Source: Trichinella spiralis
Lineage: Eukaryota > Nematoda > Enoplea > Trichinellida > Trichinellidae
Assembly: GCA_000181795.3 (NCBI GenBank)
Contig: CM012954.1
Coordinates: 13,256,710 to 13,320,709, forward strand
Length of the DNA stretch: 64,000 nt
Reading direction: 5' to 3'
The notes beneath the pieces are model-generated. The model had not been told where the DNA came from. It searched no databases and saw nothing but the letters and a program-made list of their open reading frames with translations. Below are positions 24,228 to 36,402 of the stretch, piece by piece (the stretch's first letter is position 1; each line of letters starts with the position of its first letter). A program made the position numbers and the translations under genes.

Positions 24228-25362
24228 CCTTTGGGGATCGTCGTCTCTCGTCGCTTATTTCGACTTGTCTTTTATCTAGTGACAGTCAACTGCGAGCAGT
24301 TCACTTGTTTAAGCAAGAATAATTGATTCAGTAGAATGACAGTAAACACAGTTCGTGAGCATTTATTTAAAAATCAGGTTTTAGTTAGCAGAACAAGTTC
24401 ACGGGTATTGATGAGCAATTTGCTAATTGCTACACTACAGTTAGTTTTGTAGTTAAAGTCAATCCAATGAAAATAGCAGTTATTTTTTCAGTTATTGTTT
24501 TAAATATAATAGCACTAACCAGTTCAACAGTTTATTTATGAGAGTCCAAATTTACAACTGCAATGTCAAATCTGAAAGTAAATCTTGCATCTACTATACG
24601 TACATGTGATGCTCAAGTTCGTCCACATATTGGATGAAAAAATTTTCATAATGGTCTCAGGTAATATATTCACCGAAGAGATTTAGCAGGTGGATAATAT
24701 TTCTTCATTCAATTTTTGTAATTATACCTCTTCAGTAGTAGAGTAGTGGCAATAATTTTCAATAAATGATTTCTATAATTGAAACATTGTTACGGTCGGT
24801 GCCAGTTGTTTGAAATTCGATTTGACCTTAAGGTCGTTGAATGCAATTTTCTGTTCTTTGACCGGCATGTATTTTGCTGACGTATGCATTGCACGTAATA
24901 TCGACTTGTCACTGTCACGCATTCTTAATACATGTGTATATTGGCGTGGATTACTATTGTCAATGTGACATGATGTTTTAACAGCTGTACAACTATCTGT
25001 CAATCTGTCCTCTGATTTTGCACAAAGTGAAATTTCATTGTTCACTTATCAGATAAAAACAGTAGATTTAATTGGAGCTGTAAACCAACACCAATTCGTA
25101 TTGTTCTTGTTATTGGAACTTTTCACAAAAATTTCCCTCTGACGTGAAAAGGAAAAAAGTTATTATATCAAGATTTCAATGAAGGTTTAAAAAATTTTGT
25201 TAGTACAAACTGGGAATGAGATTATAATTTTACTAACAGCATCACCGCGAATGGCAAACAAGTGCAATCGCAGATGAAAACAATTTTTCAACAGGTCAAA
25301 TTTTCATATACAAAGACAAATCAGCTGGATATACTGGCTGCAGGAAACAGTATGCGGAATGC
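24228..25362. other. Intergenic region between guanine deaminase and SERP1
   Basis: The first 100 nt upstream of the deaminase ATG are less AT-rich and probably hold its 5' UTR and promoter. The rest is AT-rich and contains one small minus-strand frame (24773-25045) described separately. No RNA gene seen. Confidence 0.5.
24773..25045 (-). CDS. Unrecognised small ORF, 90 aa, downstream of SERP1
   Basis: An ATG-initiated, hydrophilic, Lys/Ser-rich frame (begins MNNEISLCAKSEDRLTD, ends TVTMFQL) about 320 nt downstream of SERP1 on the same strand. There is no signal peptide, membrane helix or motif that I know. It could be a small gene or simply part of the SERP1 3' UTR. Support is length and balanced composition only. 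Confidence 0.18.
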   Translation of the reverse strand: MNNEISLCAKSEDRLTDSCTAVKTSCHIDNSNPRQYTHVLRMRDSDKSILRAMHTSAKYMPVKEQKIAFNDLKVKSNFKQLAPTVTMFQL

Positions 25363-26816
<1,454 letters not shown>

Positions 26817-29800
26817 TTAGTTCATGTCCGGTGGAAACGTAGCCATCATCATACCTGGATCAGTTAGAACGTGCAAATTATCTGCCGATATGTAAATGGT
26901 TCCGTCTTCGGTAGTTGTGGAGGAGATCGCGGCCAAATCTAGCGCACTTTCGCCTCCGTTTGTATTTTGTAAAACACCGTCTTGTAGAACTACCATGCTG
27001 CTACCAGGAACAGTATGCACCAGATGCACGTTTTCATCCACCAGCTGTAAAGAGGATGCTGATTGCTTCAAAGTTTCACTGTCGAAGCTTGAATCAGAAG
27101 GTGCATCTGTCAATAGGCCTGGTTGGTTAGGATTCAACGCCTGGGCAGCTATATCACTCTCGGTTGGGTTAACTTGCAAAGTGAATGGCGCTGATGCTCC
27201 ATTACCATTGCCAGTTGTAGTTGTTGATTTTCCGAACTGTGTCAAATCAATCTGCATCGTTTCTATATCGTTCATCTCTTGCGTTGCACCGTCCGCAACA
27301 ACCGCCGCTTCTTTCAGCATGTTATTTTGTTCCCACAAAATTATATATCTAAAGCAAAATCCAATTGGACACTCCACATAGTACTGCTGAGCTGTAGAGA
27401 GAAAGCTTACTTCATGTCGTCATTTGGCATATGTACTTTCATGTGTTTCTCTAAGAGATTTTTCTCTTTGAATGATGAACCACAGTCACCGCACCTGTAA
27501 GGTTGTTCCGTAGCGTGCACCTGCATGTGTTTTTCAAGGTGTCCAAGACTGCTGTATGCCCGGTCACATTCCAAACACGGATAGGGACGAATGCCGCGGT
27601 GACCATCGACATGCATTTGCAAGTCTTCCAATTTTGAAAATGCTTTCCAACAAGAACTGCACTGATACAATTTGGATCTCTTGTGCAAAGTCTTGTGTAT
27701 CGCTACAATTATTATTTTAGTGCTTTGTTCGAGTGTGCTTTATTGTTTCAAATTATTTTTTTACCCAATTTATCTTTCTCTCGAAAACGAAGACCGCAGC
27801 AATGACAGACAAAAGGGAAATTATCACCGTGGGTTCTCAGATGGTATTTCAATTCGAAACGGTGATTGAAACGTCTTTCGCATACTTTGCACTTGTAAGC
27901 TCTTTCTCCGCTGTGGATACGCAAATGCGCGCTTAAACTGCTTGCTCGAGAGAACATTTTCTCACAAACATTACAAACATAGTGACGAGTCTGTAATTTA
28001 TGAACGGTAAATTTTCAGTGCTTTTTTTCAACTGTTAATCCTCAAAAACAAAAAAATTCTTCTTTAACATACTTCAGTATGGATGGTAATGTGCTTTTTC
28101 AGCAGTGCTTCTTCGACAAATTGTCGCCCGCACTGGCCACATGTATAAAACGGTCCGTTGTGTTCACGCATATGTTTGGTCAGTGACTCTTTCTCATAGA
28201 AACTTTTCTGACAAAGCGGACAGACATGCTCTCTTATACGTTCCATATGTTTCGACTAAATTCATTTCAAAGTTAACACGATAAACACATTTTAAAAAAT
28301 TAATTACCTTAAAATGAACGTCTACAGCTGCTTGACTAGGAAAATTCGTGTTACACTGATTGCAGGTGAATTTAAAATGAGCATTGTGCACTTCTTTATG
28401 CTTTAAAAAGTTGGATTTCCACTTGAATCTTTTCGGACAGAAACCACACATATACGGTATTTCATCAGTGTGCAAAATTTTGTGCTCTTTCAAGTACTCT
28501 TCTTTGGCGAATTTCCTGTGACAAACGCTGCAACTGAAAGGGATGATCCCTTCCTGCGCCAATCCGGGGATATAGCTGTATAGTTTCTTAAAAATTTAAA
28601 TTTTATTATGATAAAACATAAAACATTTATTTATTTAATGAATTGATAAAGAAAATTTCCTTGCCTTTTCGTCTAAAATACCATGTTCTTCTTTCATGTG
28701 TCTCTTGAGCAACAGTGCTGATATATAGTTCATACTGCACATGTTGCATTTGTGCTCACCCAAACGCTGATCAGACTCTTCATTTGCCTTTTCCAAATCT
28801 AGCAACTCATAATCAGGCTCTTCTTCAATATCTTCATCTTCATCATTTCCACCAGAACCTGCAATAATTTAATTTTGGTTTCACTGTTTATTTTTATGTT
28901 AACAGCTTAAAACTGACCCATAACAGATTCAGGTTCTTCTTCTTTAACTGTGTGTTGTAAACGAATATGCGCTTGGAAAATCTCTTCTGATGGTAATATT
29001 AAATCACAGTTACAAAAACGGCAAAAGAATGTTCGACTTTTTGCATGTGCAAAGTCCTTGTGACGCTTCAGCTGCGATTCTTTATTAAATCTTTTCGAGC
29101 AATGTTCGCACTGATACTGACCATCCTCGTCTGAATGAATAATAAATAGAAATAAGAACAAGCAAATATTAGTATTTAAAAGCAATGAGCAGAGATATGT
29201 ATAGTGAATTTTACCAACAGCTTTTGAAGGTGTCATAGATGAATCCAATACGGGCATATCTTCGGATTCTTCATCTTGTACGATGACAAAACGCGATTCT
29301 CCTGTTTCCAACTGCATTTGATAGGTCTGATTCGGAGCTATCTGATCCGGAGCTGTTTTACGTAAAATTACTGACTGAGGACGACTTTCTGAATCCTGTG
29401 ATGATCGCACAACTATTTCATGAAAATCTGTGTCTGGGAAACTTAAGGAAAAGCATTTGTTTCAAAGTCTGAAATAGGTTAAAGATGCTTTTGTATAACA
29501 CGCTTACCTTTTGATCAACGCATTGACCAGCAACGTGACATGTCGACTCAGGCGTGCACGTTGCAATTCGTTTTCTTGTGCAGAACGCTGAAACTGTAGA
29601 AACATCGCACGGGCGTGATCTGGATATTTCAACAAATCTGCATCGAAGCCTGCAGGCCCTTGGCCTGCTGAAGTTGGAGTCACTGATGCAGATAAAACTG
29701 GGGGCTTAGAAGCAAAATTTTCCGCATCCGGATCTGCAGGCACAAGTTCAGGTGGTTTTGAAGGTGCTTCTGGTTCTAACCTGACAATGATAGAAAAAAC

Positions 29801-30350
29801 AGATATCAAATTGATAGTTTACAGTTTTACCTAAATTTGCTTACTGTGGAGGTTCTTGATCGGTGCCTTCCATAACGTAATACTGCTGACTGCTTTGATC
29901 AAGATACTGTGAATTTTCATCATACATAGGGACGTCGGCTCCTTCTAACGTTTCCAAAGTAATACCAGCTTCAACTAGCTGCTCTGCTGTTAGCTGAAAA
30001 GCAAAAGCACGTAGTGATTTTATGATGACTATGTAATTTCATGTAATTCTCACGGTAATAGTGTTTCCCTGTTCGTCAATGAATTGGGCTGTCCCATCCT
30101 CGGAACTAGCCAGTAGCTGTACCAGCTGCGCTGGATCCACATCCAGTACATGAGTTTCTATGAAGTATTTTTGAAATTTTTAGGAAACACAGATAACAAT
30201 GGTTGTTTTTCAGTTTTAATTTAAATAACATAATTCTTTTAAAAAATTAAGGTATAATAAACAAATTTCTTTGCATCATATTTGGTAAACAGCATTTCTT
30301 CGCTTTCAAAATAAATAACAATTACCTTCAGCTTCACTGACGACCTCCAT
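26817..30350 (-). CDS. C2H2 zinc-finger protein with about 14 fingers, 898 aa
   Basis: Probable nuclear DNA-binding regulator; I do not recognise the orthologue. Twelve minus-strand exons: 30350-30326, 30157-30054, 29993-29845, 29780-29508, 29441-29215, 29130-28918, 28858-28665, 28586-28308, 28255-28073, 27990-27765, 27702-27411, 27348-26817. The N-terminal third is acidic and hydrophobic (DPAQLVQLLASSEDG, QYLDQSSQQYYVM) with a conserved-looking SRHVTLLVNALIK block. Fingers follow from about residue 290: two, then an acidic spacer, then twelve nearly regular C-x2-C-x12-H-x3/4-H units such as CSVCHRKFAKEEYLKEHKILH. One finger is split by the 27765/27702 junction and is only complete after splicing. 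The last exon encodes a finger-free C-terminal tail of about 178 residues, rich in Thr/Asn/Gln and hydrophobics and resembling an activation domain. Intron 7 has a GC donor. Confidence 0.88.
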
Positions 30351-32803
30351 AACGACTGCTTACAGTAATCTAAAAAATTAGCAGATGACTTATGAGAGGC
30401 AAATCAAATAAGAATCAGGCCCCCGAACTTGATTATCCCATTCACAAGACCAGCGGGAAGAGCAGAAACTCATGGCCATTGCCATGTTCTCCTAATTACG
30501 CGAAAAGATTTTCAAAAATTAAGTGAGCAGGAAAACTAGGTTATCAGGGACGATATCTAACTACGGTTAACTAAAGTAAATGTTCGCTATTTGTTAATTT
30601 ATTATATAACAGTAAGAAACTTATTTCAAAAGTAACGAATTTACACAAGTCAATAGCTCTTAGACCTGGAAAATCATATTCAATAGCAAGTAGATAACGG
30701 TGTAATGCAACAGAAAGTAATTCGGGATTACTGTAGTTGAAAAGCCACTTTCGCTTGAGTAGAAATTAGACTGCAAATAATGACTGGAAAATAAAAGAAA
30801 AATGATTAGTTTTCTACAAGAAGTCATTTGCGTAGGGTAAACTCAAAACTTTCGATTATTATTATCTTGGTTTTTTGCATTCCGCTATCATCATATATTG
30901 AAACGCAGCTAACAGAACAGTTTTCAAATGTCATAAAAATAGAATCATGTTATTCTACTTTTTGAAATTTTTTTTCTAAAGTAAAGTTTCTAGTCTTTGT
31001 CAACAACGGTTTAAAATCACAGAAACAAATTATAACATAAAATCATGAAAAAGAGATTATGTGCGTATTAAGAAAGGAATCAAAAATAAAATATCGCGTG
31101 AAATGCAATCGAAATTGGCGCCTACCTGATTTTCAAGATTGTACTACAAATTGGTCTGGGCGTTGGTGAATCTCAAGTACGATGACAAGTTGATGCGCAG
31201 GTAAAAAGCAACAAATCAGTGAAAGTGCAAAAATAGCTTTTGTAATAGCAGCAGAAACAATGTTTTGGGGGCGGCGACAGCGCAATCACCTTAAATAAAT
31301 GCAGTAGAAATAATAGGCGACCGGAATAATAACAAAGCACAGATTTCTAAACACCTCTCTTCACTTACTCTCACATTTTGCATACCTAACTGAACCTTTG
31401 TAATAAGATATCAAGTTAAAGTATTTTTGAGAAACAGCAGTGAAAATAACATAGAAAAAATTATTATTAAAACATGTTGAAATTTTAGATAAATTTTTAC
31501 GAAAAAGCGAAATTTATGAGTTTATAATTATGAGATCGGTACAATTTTTGGAATTGATTAAAAATTCTTTAAATTCATACTTATCTAAAGGCAAAATGAA
31601 AAATTAAAAACGAACCTTTTTTATCAATAAATTAGAAATGACTTCTGTAAATCCTACAGTGCCTTATAATTAAAAGCAGGTTTGATTATGGTTGAAAGAA
31701 AGATTATTTCCATAATATATAGTTACAATATTTTAAAATATAATTTATTAATAATTACACATGAATTTTTAATTTTACCTTTACTTTAAAGTATGTTTAA
31801 TATCATTTGAAAATTACAGTATGACGTCAACGCTGTTGGAAAATAAGCTATTAATAAATTTTGAATTATACGACTAAAAAGCATACTTAAGATGCAAATG
31901 CTTTTTCAAATTTGTTTATTTATTAAAATTATTTATTATTTACAATATTTTCAATGCTTTTTTAAATTATTAACAACTATAATAGTACAAACTGTAAATT
32001 GTTTTTTTCATAGTTCTATTCCGACAGCAAAGTCAGTATTATCTTTTTCATTAGATAATTTTATTAGAGCCATTATAGCAATGTAATTTTATAATTATTT
32101 CTTAAATAAATGAAGGTAACTTGAGAAAATAAAAAAACTGTTTGACATTTGAGACATGTTGAATGAATATGTTCAGCTAGTCATAGTATACTATTATTTT
32201 ACGTTTGTAGGTATATATTTTTTTAAGCTGTTCCAAGGGGTGTTATTCTGTGCAGTTTGCTTGTATACTAAAACTTTAGTACGCATTATTGATGTTAATA
32301 GTCTAAGAATTCTGTTCGTTTTTTTAAATTATAAGATAGGTATGCTTGTCAATGATGAACTGTCCGAAAATAGCGCAATTAAACTGTAAACGAAATTCTG
32401 CGATTTCAAATATTATGCCAAATCAAAGTTTATGTGCAGTAAAAAATTTGTGTTACATTGATTTGAAGGAAACAATGCACTGTTGAGATAATTTGATATG
32501 CAACATTTCAACGTTTTTAGTTAATGTAATTTGTACGCGTAAATTTTTCAGCCAAAATTGACAGTTGTTCTAAGCAGTCAAAAATCTCACAGATAAATCG
32601 AAATAATTTTCAAAGTTGATTTATTTTTTACAGCTTATTTTTTATGTTAATCATAAATAATTGACATTGTTAGATGTTATTATAATCGAAGTATATTGAT
32701 CATCATGCTGTAATAATTGTACTTCTGTGTTAAATGTACTGTATATGCCAACTGTTTACGGAAATTGATAACTGTTAATTTGTTTTGATGTTAGATTGCC
32801 GTT
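30351..32803. other. Divergent intergenic region, zinc-finger gene / PREB
   Basis: About 2.4 kb. GC-richer patches at about 30415-30500, 31125-31210 and 31265-31310 look like non-coding first exons or CpG-poor promoter sequence of the zinc-finger gene. The patch ending near 31131 has a good minus-strand donor (CAG|GTAGGC), and an acceptor precedes the zinc-finger ATG. Small plus-strand frames at 31892-32086 and 32156-32389 are AT-driven and unsupported. Confidence 0.45.
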
Positions 32804-34162
32804 ATGTGCGAGGCGGAATTATTCGTTTCTACAAGTTTTCCCATGTACAGTGTTCGTGTTGTTGGTGATCATCATATCGTTGTCGCCGGTGGAGGCGGCC
32901 AGGCGAAATCTGGCGTCCCAAATCGTGTTGAAGTTTTTGGTATCGATTTGAATAGCACCGGCCCAAAATTGACCAAGATGGGTCATTTAAACACTGATAG
33001 TCGTGCCACGATGAACATGGATGTACTTGCATTGAATACAAGAAATGGTGAATTTATTTTAGCTCTCGGTCAAGAAGGTAAATGTTGTACAAAATCCAAT
33101 GTTCATTGCATGCAACATCGAAACGAATGCTTTGTTTCAGGTTGCTGCCAACTTGTGCAAACGTCTTATTGGAATTTGAACTCTCCAAATGCCCCAGATG
33201 TTTCATTTCATCGGCCGCACAGAAGTCGTAATAATAGTTTAAACGATGATACAAAAGGGCGAAATGCAGGCACATTTAGTCTTAAAATGGATGCAGTTCA
33301 GCTTTTCCAGACGGACTTTTCATCCGATGGCCGAGGTGGCGGTCCGTTTCAGAAAGTGGTTCGTTTCAGCCATACTGGTCAACTGTTGTTAACTGGAGGT
33401 GCGGATGGTCATTTTCGTGTTTGGCAATATCCGACAGTTCGGCTAAAGTTAGATCACAATGCTCATAAAGATGAAATTGACGATTTGGATATTTCATCCG
33501 ACGAAACTGTTGTAGTTACGGTTGGCCGGAATGGGACCTGTTATTTGTGGCGAATTAATGATGGAAGTAAAGTGGCTGACTTGAATGCTGTTGGTACAAA
33601 GCCGACGTTGCTGCCAGAGAAATATCGTTACCGATTTGCACGATTTTTGAAAGACAAACGTTTGAATTTGCATCAAGTTTTAATAACATGCAGTGTTCCA
33701 GTGGCGCGAAGTACGAAAATGCAGCCCTGTTTTTTGACCAAATGGCTTATCAGCTATTCCGGATCAACGCTGTTTTGTAGGGCAGAAAGTGTTCGTGCTT
33801 GCGGTAATGAAGTGATTTCAACAATGGCCGTCAGTGACTGCAGTCAATATTTAGCTTTCGGTACACTCGGTGGAAGCTTAATTGTTTGCAAATCAGAAAA
33901 TTTAAATACGCAAAAAATTTGGAAACAAGCACATTCGATTTTTGTCACTTCGCTCGATTTCTTGCCCACAAATCCCCCTAGGCATTCTTCATTTTACCCA
34001 TTGTTGTCAAGCAAATCAAGTTTAGCCATAGTAAGCGTGTCTGCGGACAATCTTTGTCAGATTCACACAATGGAATCATCGAATCAATGTTCCTGGTCAC
34101 AGTTATTTTTAATACTGACAGCTCTGCTTAACATTGCATATTTTTTTATGAAATTCTGTTGA
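32804..34162 (+). CDS. preb: PREB/Sec12, Sar1 guanine-nucleotide exchange factor
   Basis: ER membrane protein that loads Sar1 with GTP to start COPII coat assembly. The frame is open from ATG to stop (452 codons). However, 33078-33140 looks like a 63-nt intron: GTAAAT ... TTTCAG, in phase, with no stop. Removing it joins LALGQEG directly to CCQLVQTS and gives 431 aa, closer to human PREB (417 aa). WD40-type beta-propeller blades are visible (VVRFSHTGQLLLTGGADGHF, DDLDISSDETVVVTVGRNG, VISTMAVSDCSQYLAFGTLG). LQTDFSS-like text (VQLFQTDFSSDG) matches the human protein. The C-terminal 21 residues (SQLFLILTALLNIAYFFMKF) are the membrane anchor, giving a cytosolic propeller. It has at most one intron, unlike its neighbours. 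Convergent with Y14, with 175 nt between stops. Confidence 0.92.
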   Translation: MCEAELFVSTSFPMYSVRVVGDHHIVVAGGGGQAKSGVPNRVEVFGIDLNSTGPKLTKMGHLNTDSRATMNMDVLALNTRNGEFILALGQEGKCCTKSNVHCMQHRNECFVSGCCQLVQTSYWNLNSPNAPDVSFHRPHRSRNNSLNDDTKGRNAGTFSLKMDAVQLFQTDFSSDGRGGGPFQKVVRFSHTGQLLLTGGADGHFRVWQYPTVRLKLDHNAHKDEIDDLDISSDETVVVTVGRNGTCYLWRINDGSKVADLNAVGTKPTLLPEKYRYRFARFLKDKRLNLHQVLITCSVPVARSTKMQPCFLTKWLISYSGSTLFCRAESVRACGNEVISTMAVSDCSQYLAFGTLGGSLIVCKSENLNTQKIWKQAHSIFVTSLDFLPTNPPRHSSFYPLLSSKSSLAIVSVSADNLCQIHTMESSNQCSWSQLFLILTALLNIAYFFMKFC

Positions 34163-34337
34163 CATCTATTGTGAATCAAGCTTTCGATGGATGCAATTAG
34201 GTGTTAATTAAACGTTCATTTTTTCCATGAAATAGGCTGAAGACATAGGTAAGTTTGATAAAAAAAATCATTTATTTAATATATATTATGAAATGCATAA
34301 ATAATGTTGGATATGCAATTTTACAAATGACAAATAT

Positions 34338-35192
34338 TTATGCACGACTTGTAAGTTTTGGTTTTTCAATGAAAAGCCAGTCTACTTTCAACTTTTTGCC
34401 TAAAAACGTAGCGCCGTTCATTGTCTGCACAGCTTCCAGTGCCATATCATATACTTCATATTCAATTATGGCGACTCCCTATAAAAATAAAATTAAGCAT
34501 TTAAATTCTACAAAGAAAAAAGAAGTAAAATCATGTACAGTCAGATATCCAGTTTCGCGGTTAAGCAGAATGTTGATTGTTTTAACTGGACCGAAATCTT
34601 CGAACGCTTGTTTTATTTCGTCTTCTTCTGCTTCCTGGTGCAAATTGCTGACGATGATTGTCCAGCCATCAACAGCTAAATACATTCACATACTGTAATA
34701 TGTTTCGACAATTACAATCTTCATATAAATTACATGGAACAGGTTTGCTCAAAACACGTTCCTCGTCTTCGCCCTCCTCATCACCAATTCGATTTGCTTC
34801 TACATTTAAAAATTCTTTTACGAAAGCAAAACAAATACTACTTAAAAAACACAAACTTTTCATGCCACGACCACGAAACTGCTGAATTGTGACTGCTGTG
34901 TCATCCTGAATATCGTCTTCTGTGATGACTTCATCAACGTCATCTTCATCACCAGACACTAAAATGATTAAAATCAGAAATACCAAACCTCATACAAATT
35001 AAGGATACATTGTCGGCGGCGACGTGGGACATCGAAGCCGGCATTATCTGACGTATAATCATCTTTCATGTCTTCAACTTCTATAACAAAACTACCATGA
35101 CGAAACTTCACTGCATTGTAAAAAATATAACACATTTTACCATCATCGAGCTCCTCGTCAGAAACATAAGTGGCAGAAACTTCCTCTTCCAT
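34338..35192 (-). CDS. rbm8a: Exon-junction complex protein Y14/RBM8A, about 199 aa
   Basis: RRM protein that with Mago marks spliced exon junctions for export and nonsense-mediated decay. Minus-strand exons: 35192-35141, 35110-35009, 34958-34857, 34799-34734, 34675-34539, 34478-34338. The core is unmistakable: a QFRGRGMKK block, then PSVDGWTIIVSNLHQEAEEDE, RETGYLTGVAIIEYEVYD and LKVDWLF, matching SVEGWILFV ... RRTGYLKGYTLVEYE of human Y14. The serine in PSVDG is created by the 34734/34675 splice. The N-terminal acidic portion is longer than in human Y14, and no Arg/Ser tail follows the RRM (it ends KLTSRA). The sequence 35111-35140 is either a 30-nt intron or ten in-frame codons; the 35009 donor (GTATCC) is weak. 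Confidence is high for the gene, moderate for exons 1-2. Confidence 0.85.
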
Positions 35193-35856
35193 AATGGTAA
35201 GTTAATTTTATTAACAATAATGAATTCAAACTTCAGTGAATAATCTCAGTTTATAACGATTGCTATAAAAGCTAAGATGATTTAGAAACAATGGATACAG
35301 TATGTTACAGTACACAGAGGTCTTGATTATCAAATATTATTTTCTAATCAAGTTATTTTAAATGGCATTTGCTTTAGCATAAGAAATTTTTTGTTTTTTT
35401 TAATGTAAAAATAAAAAAACTGTTTTTTCCTTTAACTTAATTTCCTTTTCAAAGAAATGTAATTTGTATTCATTTTTCAGAATATTCTAAAATTATCAAA
35501 TAAAGTGGCAGAAATATTCAAAATCTGCTCATTTAATTAGACAGTTACTTGATATTGAATGCTATTATGAAATTATTATTCTTTATTCTTGTTATTCTTA
35601 GGTTACATTTCTGTATAATGAAATAAAGTATGATTTCACAGTACTGCAGTTACCTTAAGCAGTTGATTGTAGATTATGAAAATAAAGATTAGAAAATATT
35701 CAAAGAGTATGTGTAGTGTTATTTTAATCGATGATTTTCAATATATTTTTTCATGTCATGTTTAGTTCAACGAAATATATGATAATACTCGCAAATGTTC
35801 AGCACTAATGTTTGCATTTATTTATTTTTTGCAGGCCGTTTAATTTTTGCTTTGTA
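35193..35856. other. Divergent region, Y14 / bS16m
   Basis: About 660 nt of AT-rich sequence expected to hold both promoters. An acceptor-like TTTTTTGCAG ends at 35834, just upstream of the bS16m ATG, so a non-coding first exon or trans-splice site is possible. Nothing else is supported. Confidence 0.45.
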
Positions 35857-36402
35857 ATGTTTAAACACGCCCTTACTTTGGCCCGTTTCGGCTGTCGAAA
35901 TAGACCTTTTTTTCATATTGTGGTGGCGAAATGTAAAACCCGCCGATGGCAAGGTGACATTATTGAACAGGTAACAGTTACGAGTGTTAGCAATGTCGAG
36001 GAATGGGAATATTTAAGAAAATTTTAGCTTGTTTTGTAATTCTTAAGTAAAATATTTTAACAACTTTCATTGTCTTATTTCAGAAATTATTGTTGTTTTT
36101 CATTTTAACTATATTATGTGTATATTCCTTTTATTTAGGTGGGAACGTATGATCCTTTGCCAAATGAATTTAATGAAAAGCTCGTGGCTCTTGATTTTAA
36201 CCGTGTTCGCTATTGGCTGGGTCAAGACATTGCGATATCGAGAAGTGTTCTTGAGTTGTTAGGACTTTCGGGATTGTTACCCATACATCCGTATACCTAT
36301 TTACGATCTCGGCAAAATCGTAGAAATCCACTTTTAATACCTTATTTTGAGAAGAATGGTATGTTGCAAAATATGCAGCAACCTACTAATTCAAGTGGTT
36401 AA
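35857..36402 (+). CDS. mrps16: Mitochondrial ribosomal protein bS16m, 125 aa
   Basis: Small-subunit protein of the mitochondrial ribosome. Two exons, 35857-35970 and 36139-36402, joined in phase 0. The bacterial S16 fold is clear: RFGCRNRPFFHIVVAKCKTR, then VGTYDPLPN, EKLVALDFNRVRYWLGQ and a LLGLSGLLPIHPY block, parallel to human MRPS16 (137 aa). No long cleavable presequence is seen. The first 10 residues (MFKHALTLAR) are basic and hydrophobic and may suffice for import. The AATAAA signal overlaps the stop codon (36402-36407). Confidence 0.93.

Noticed and set aside
23975-24322. Plus-strand 115-codon frame
   Set aside because: Antisense to the guanine deaminase, which has catalytic motifs on the other strand.
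26896-27381. Plus-strand 161-codon frame
   Set aside because: Antisense shadow of the last zinc-finger exon, whose frame, phase and stop fit the gene.
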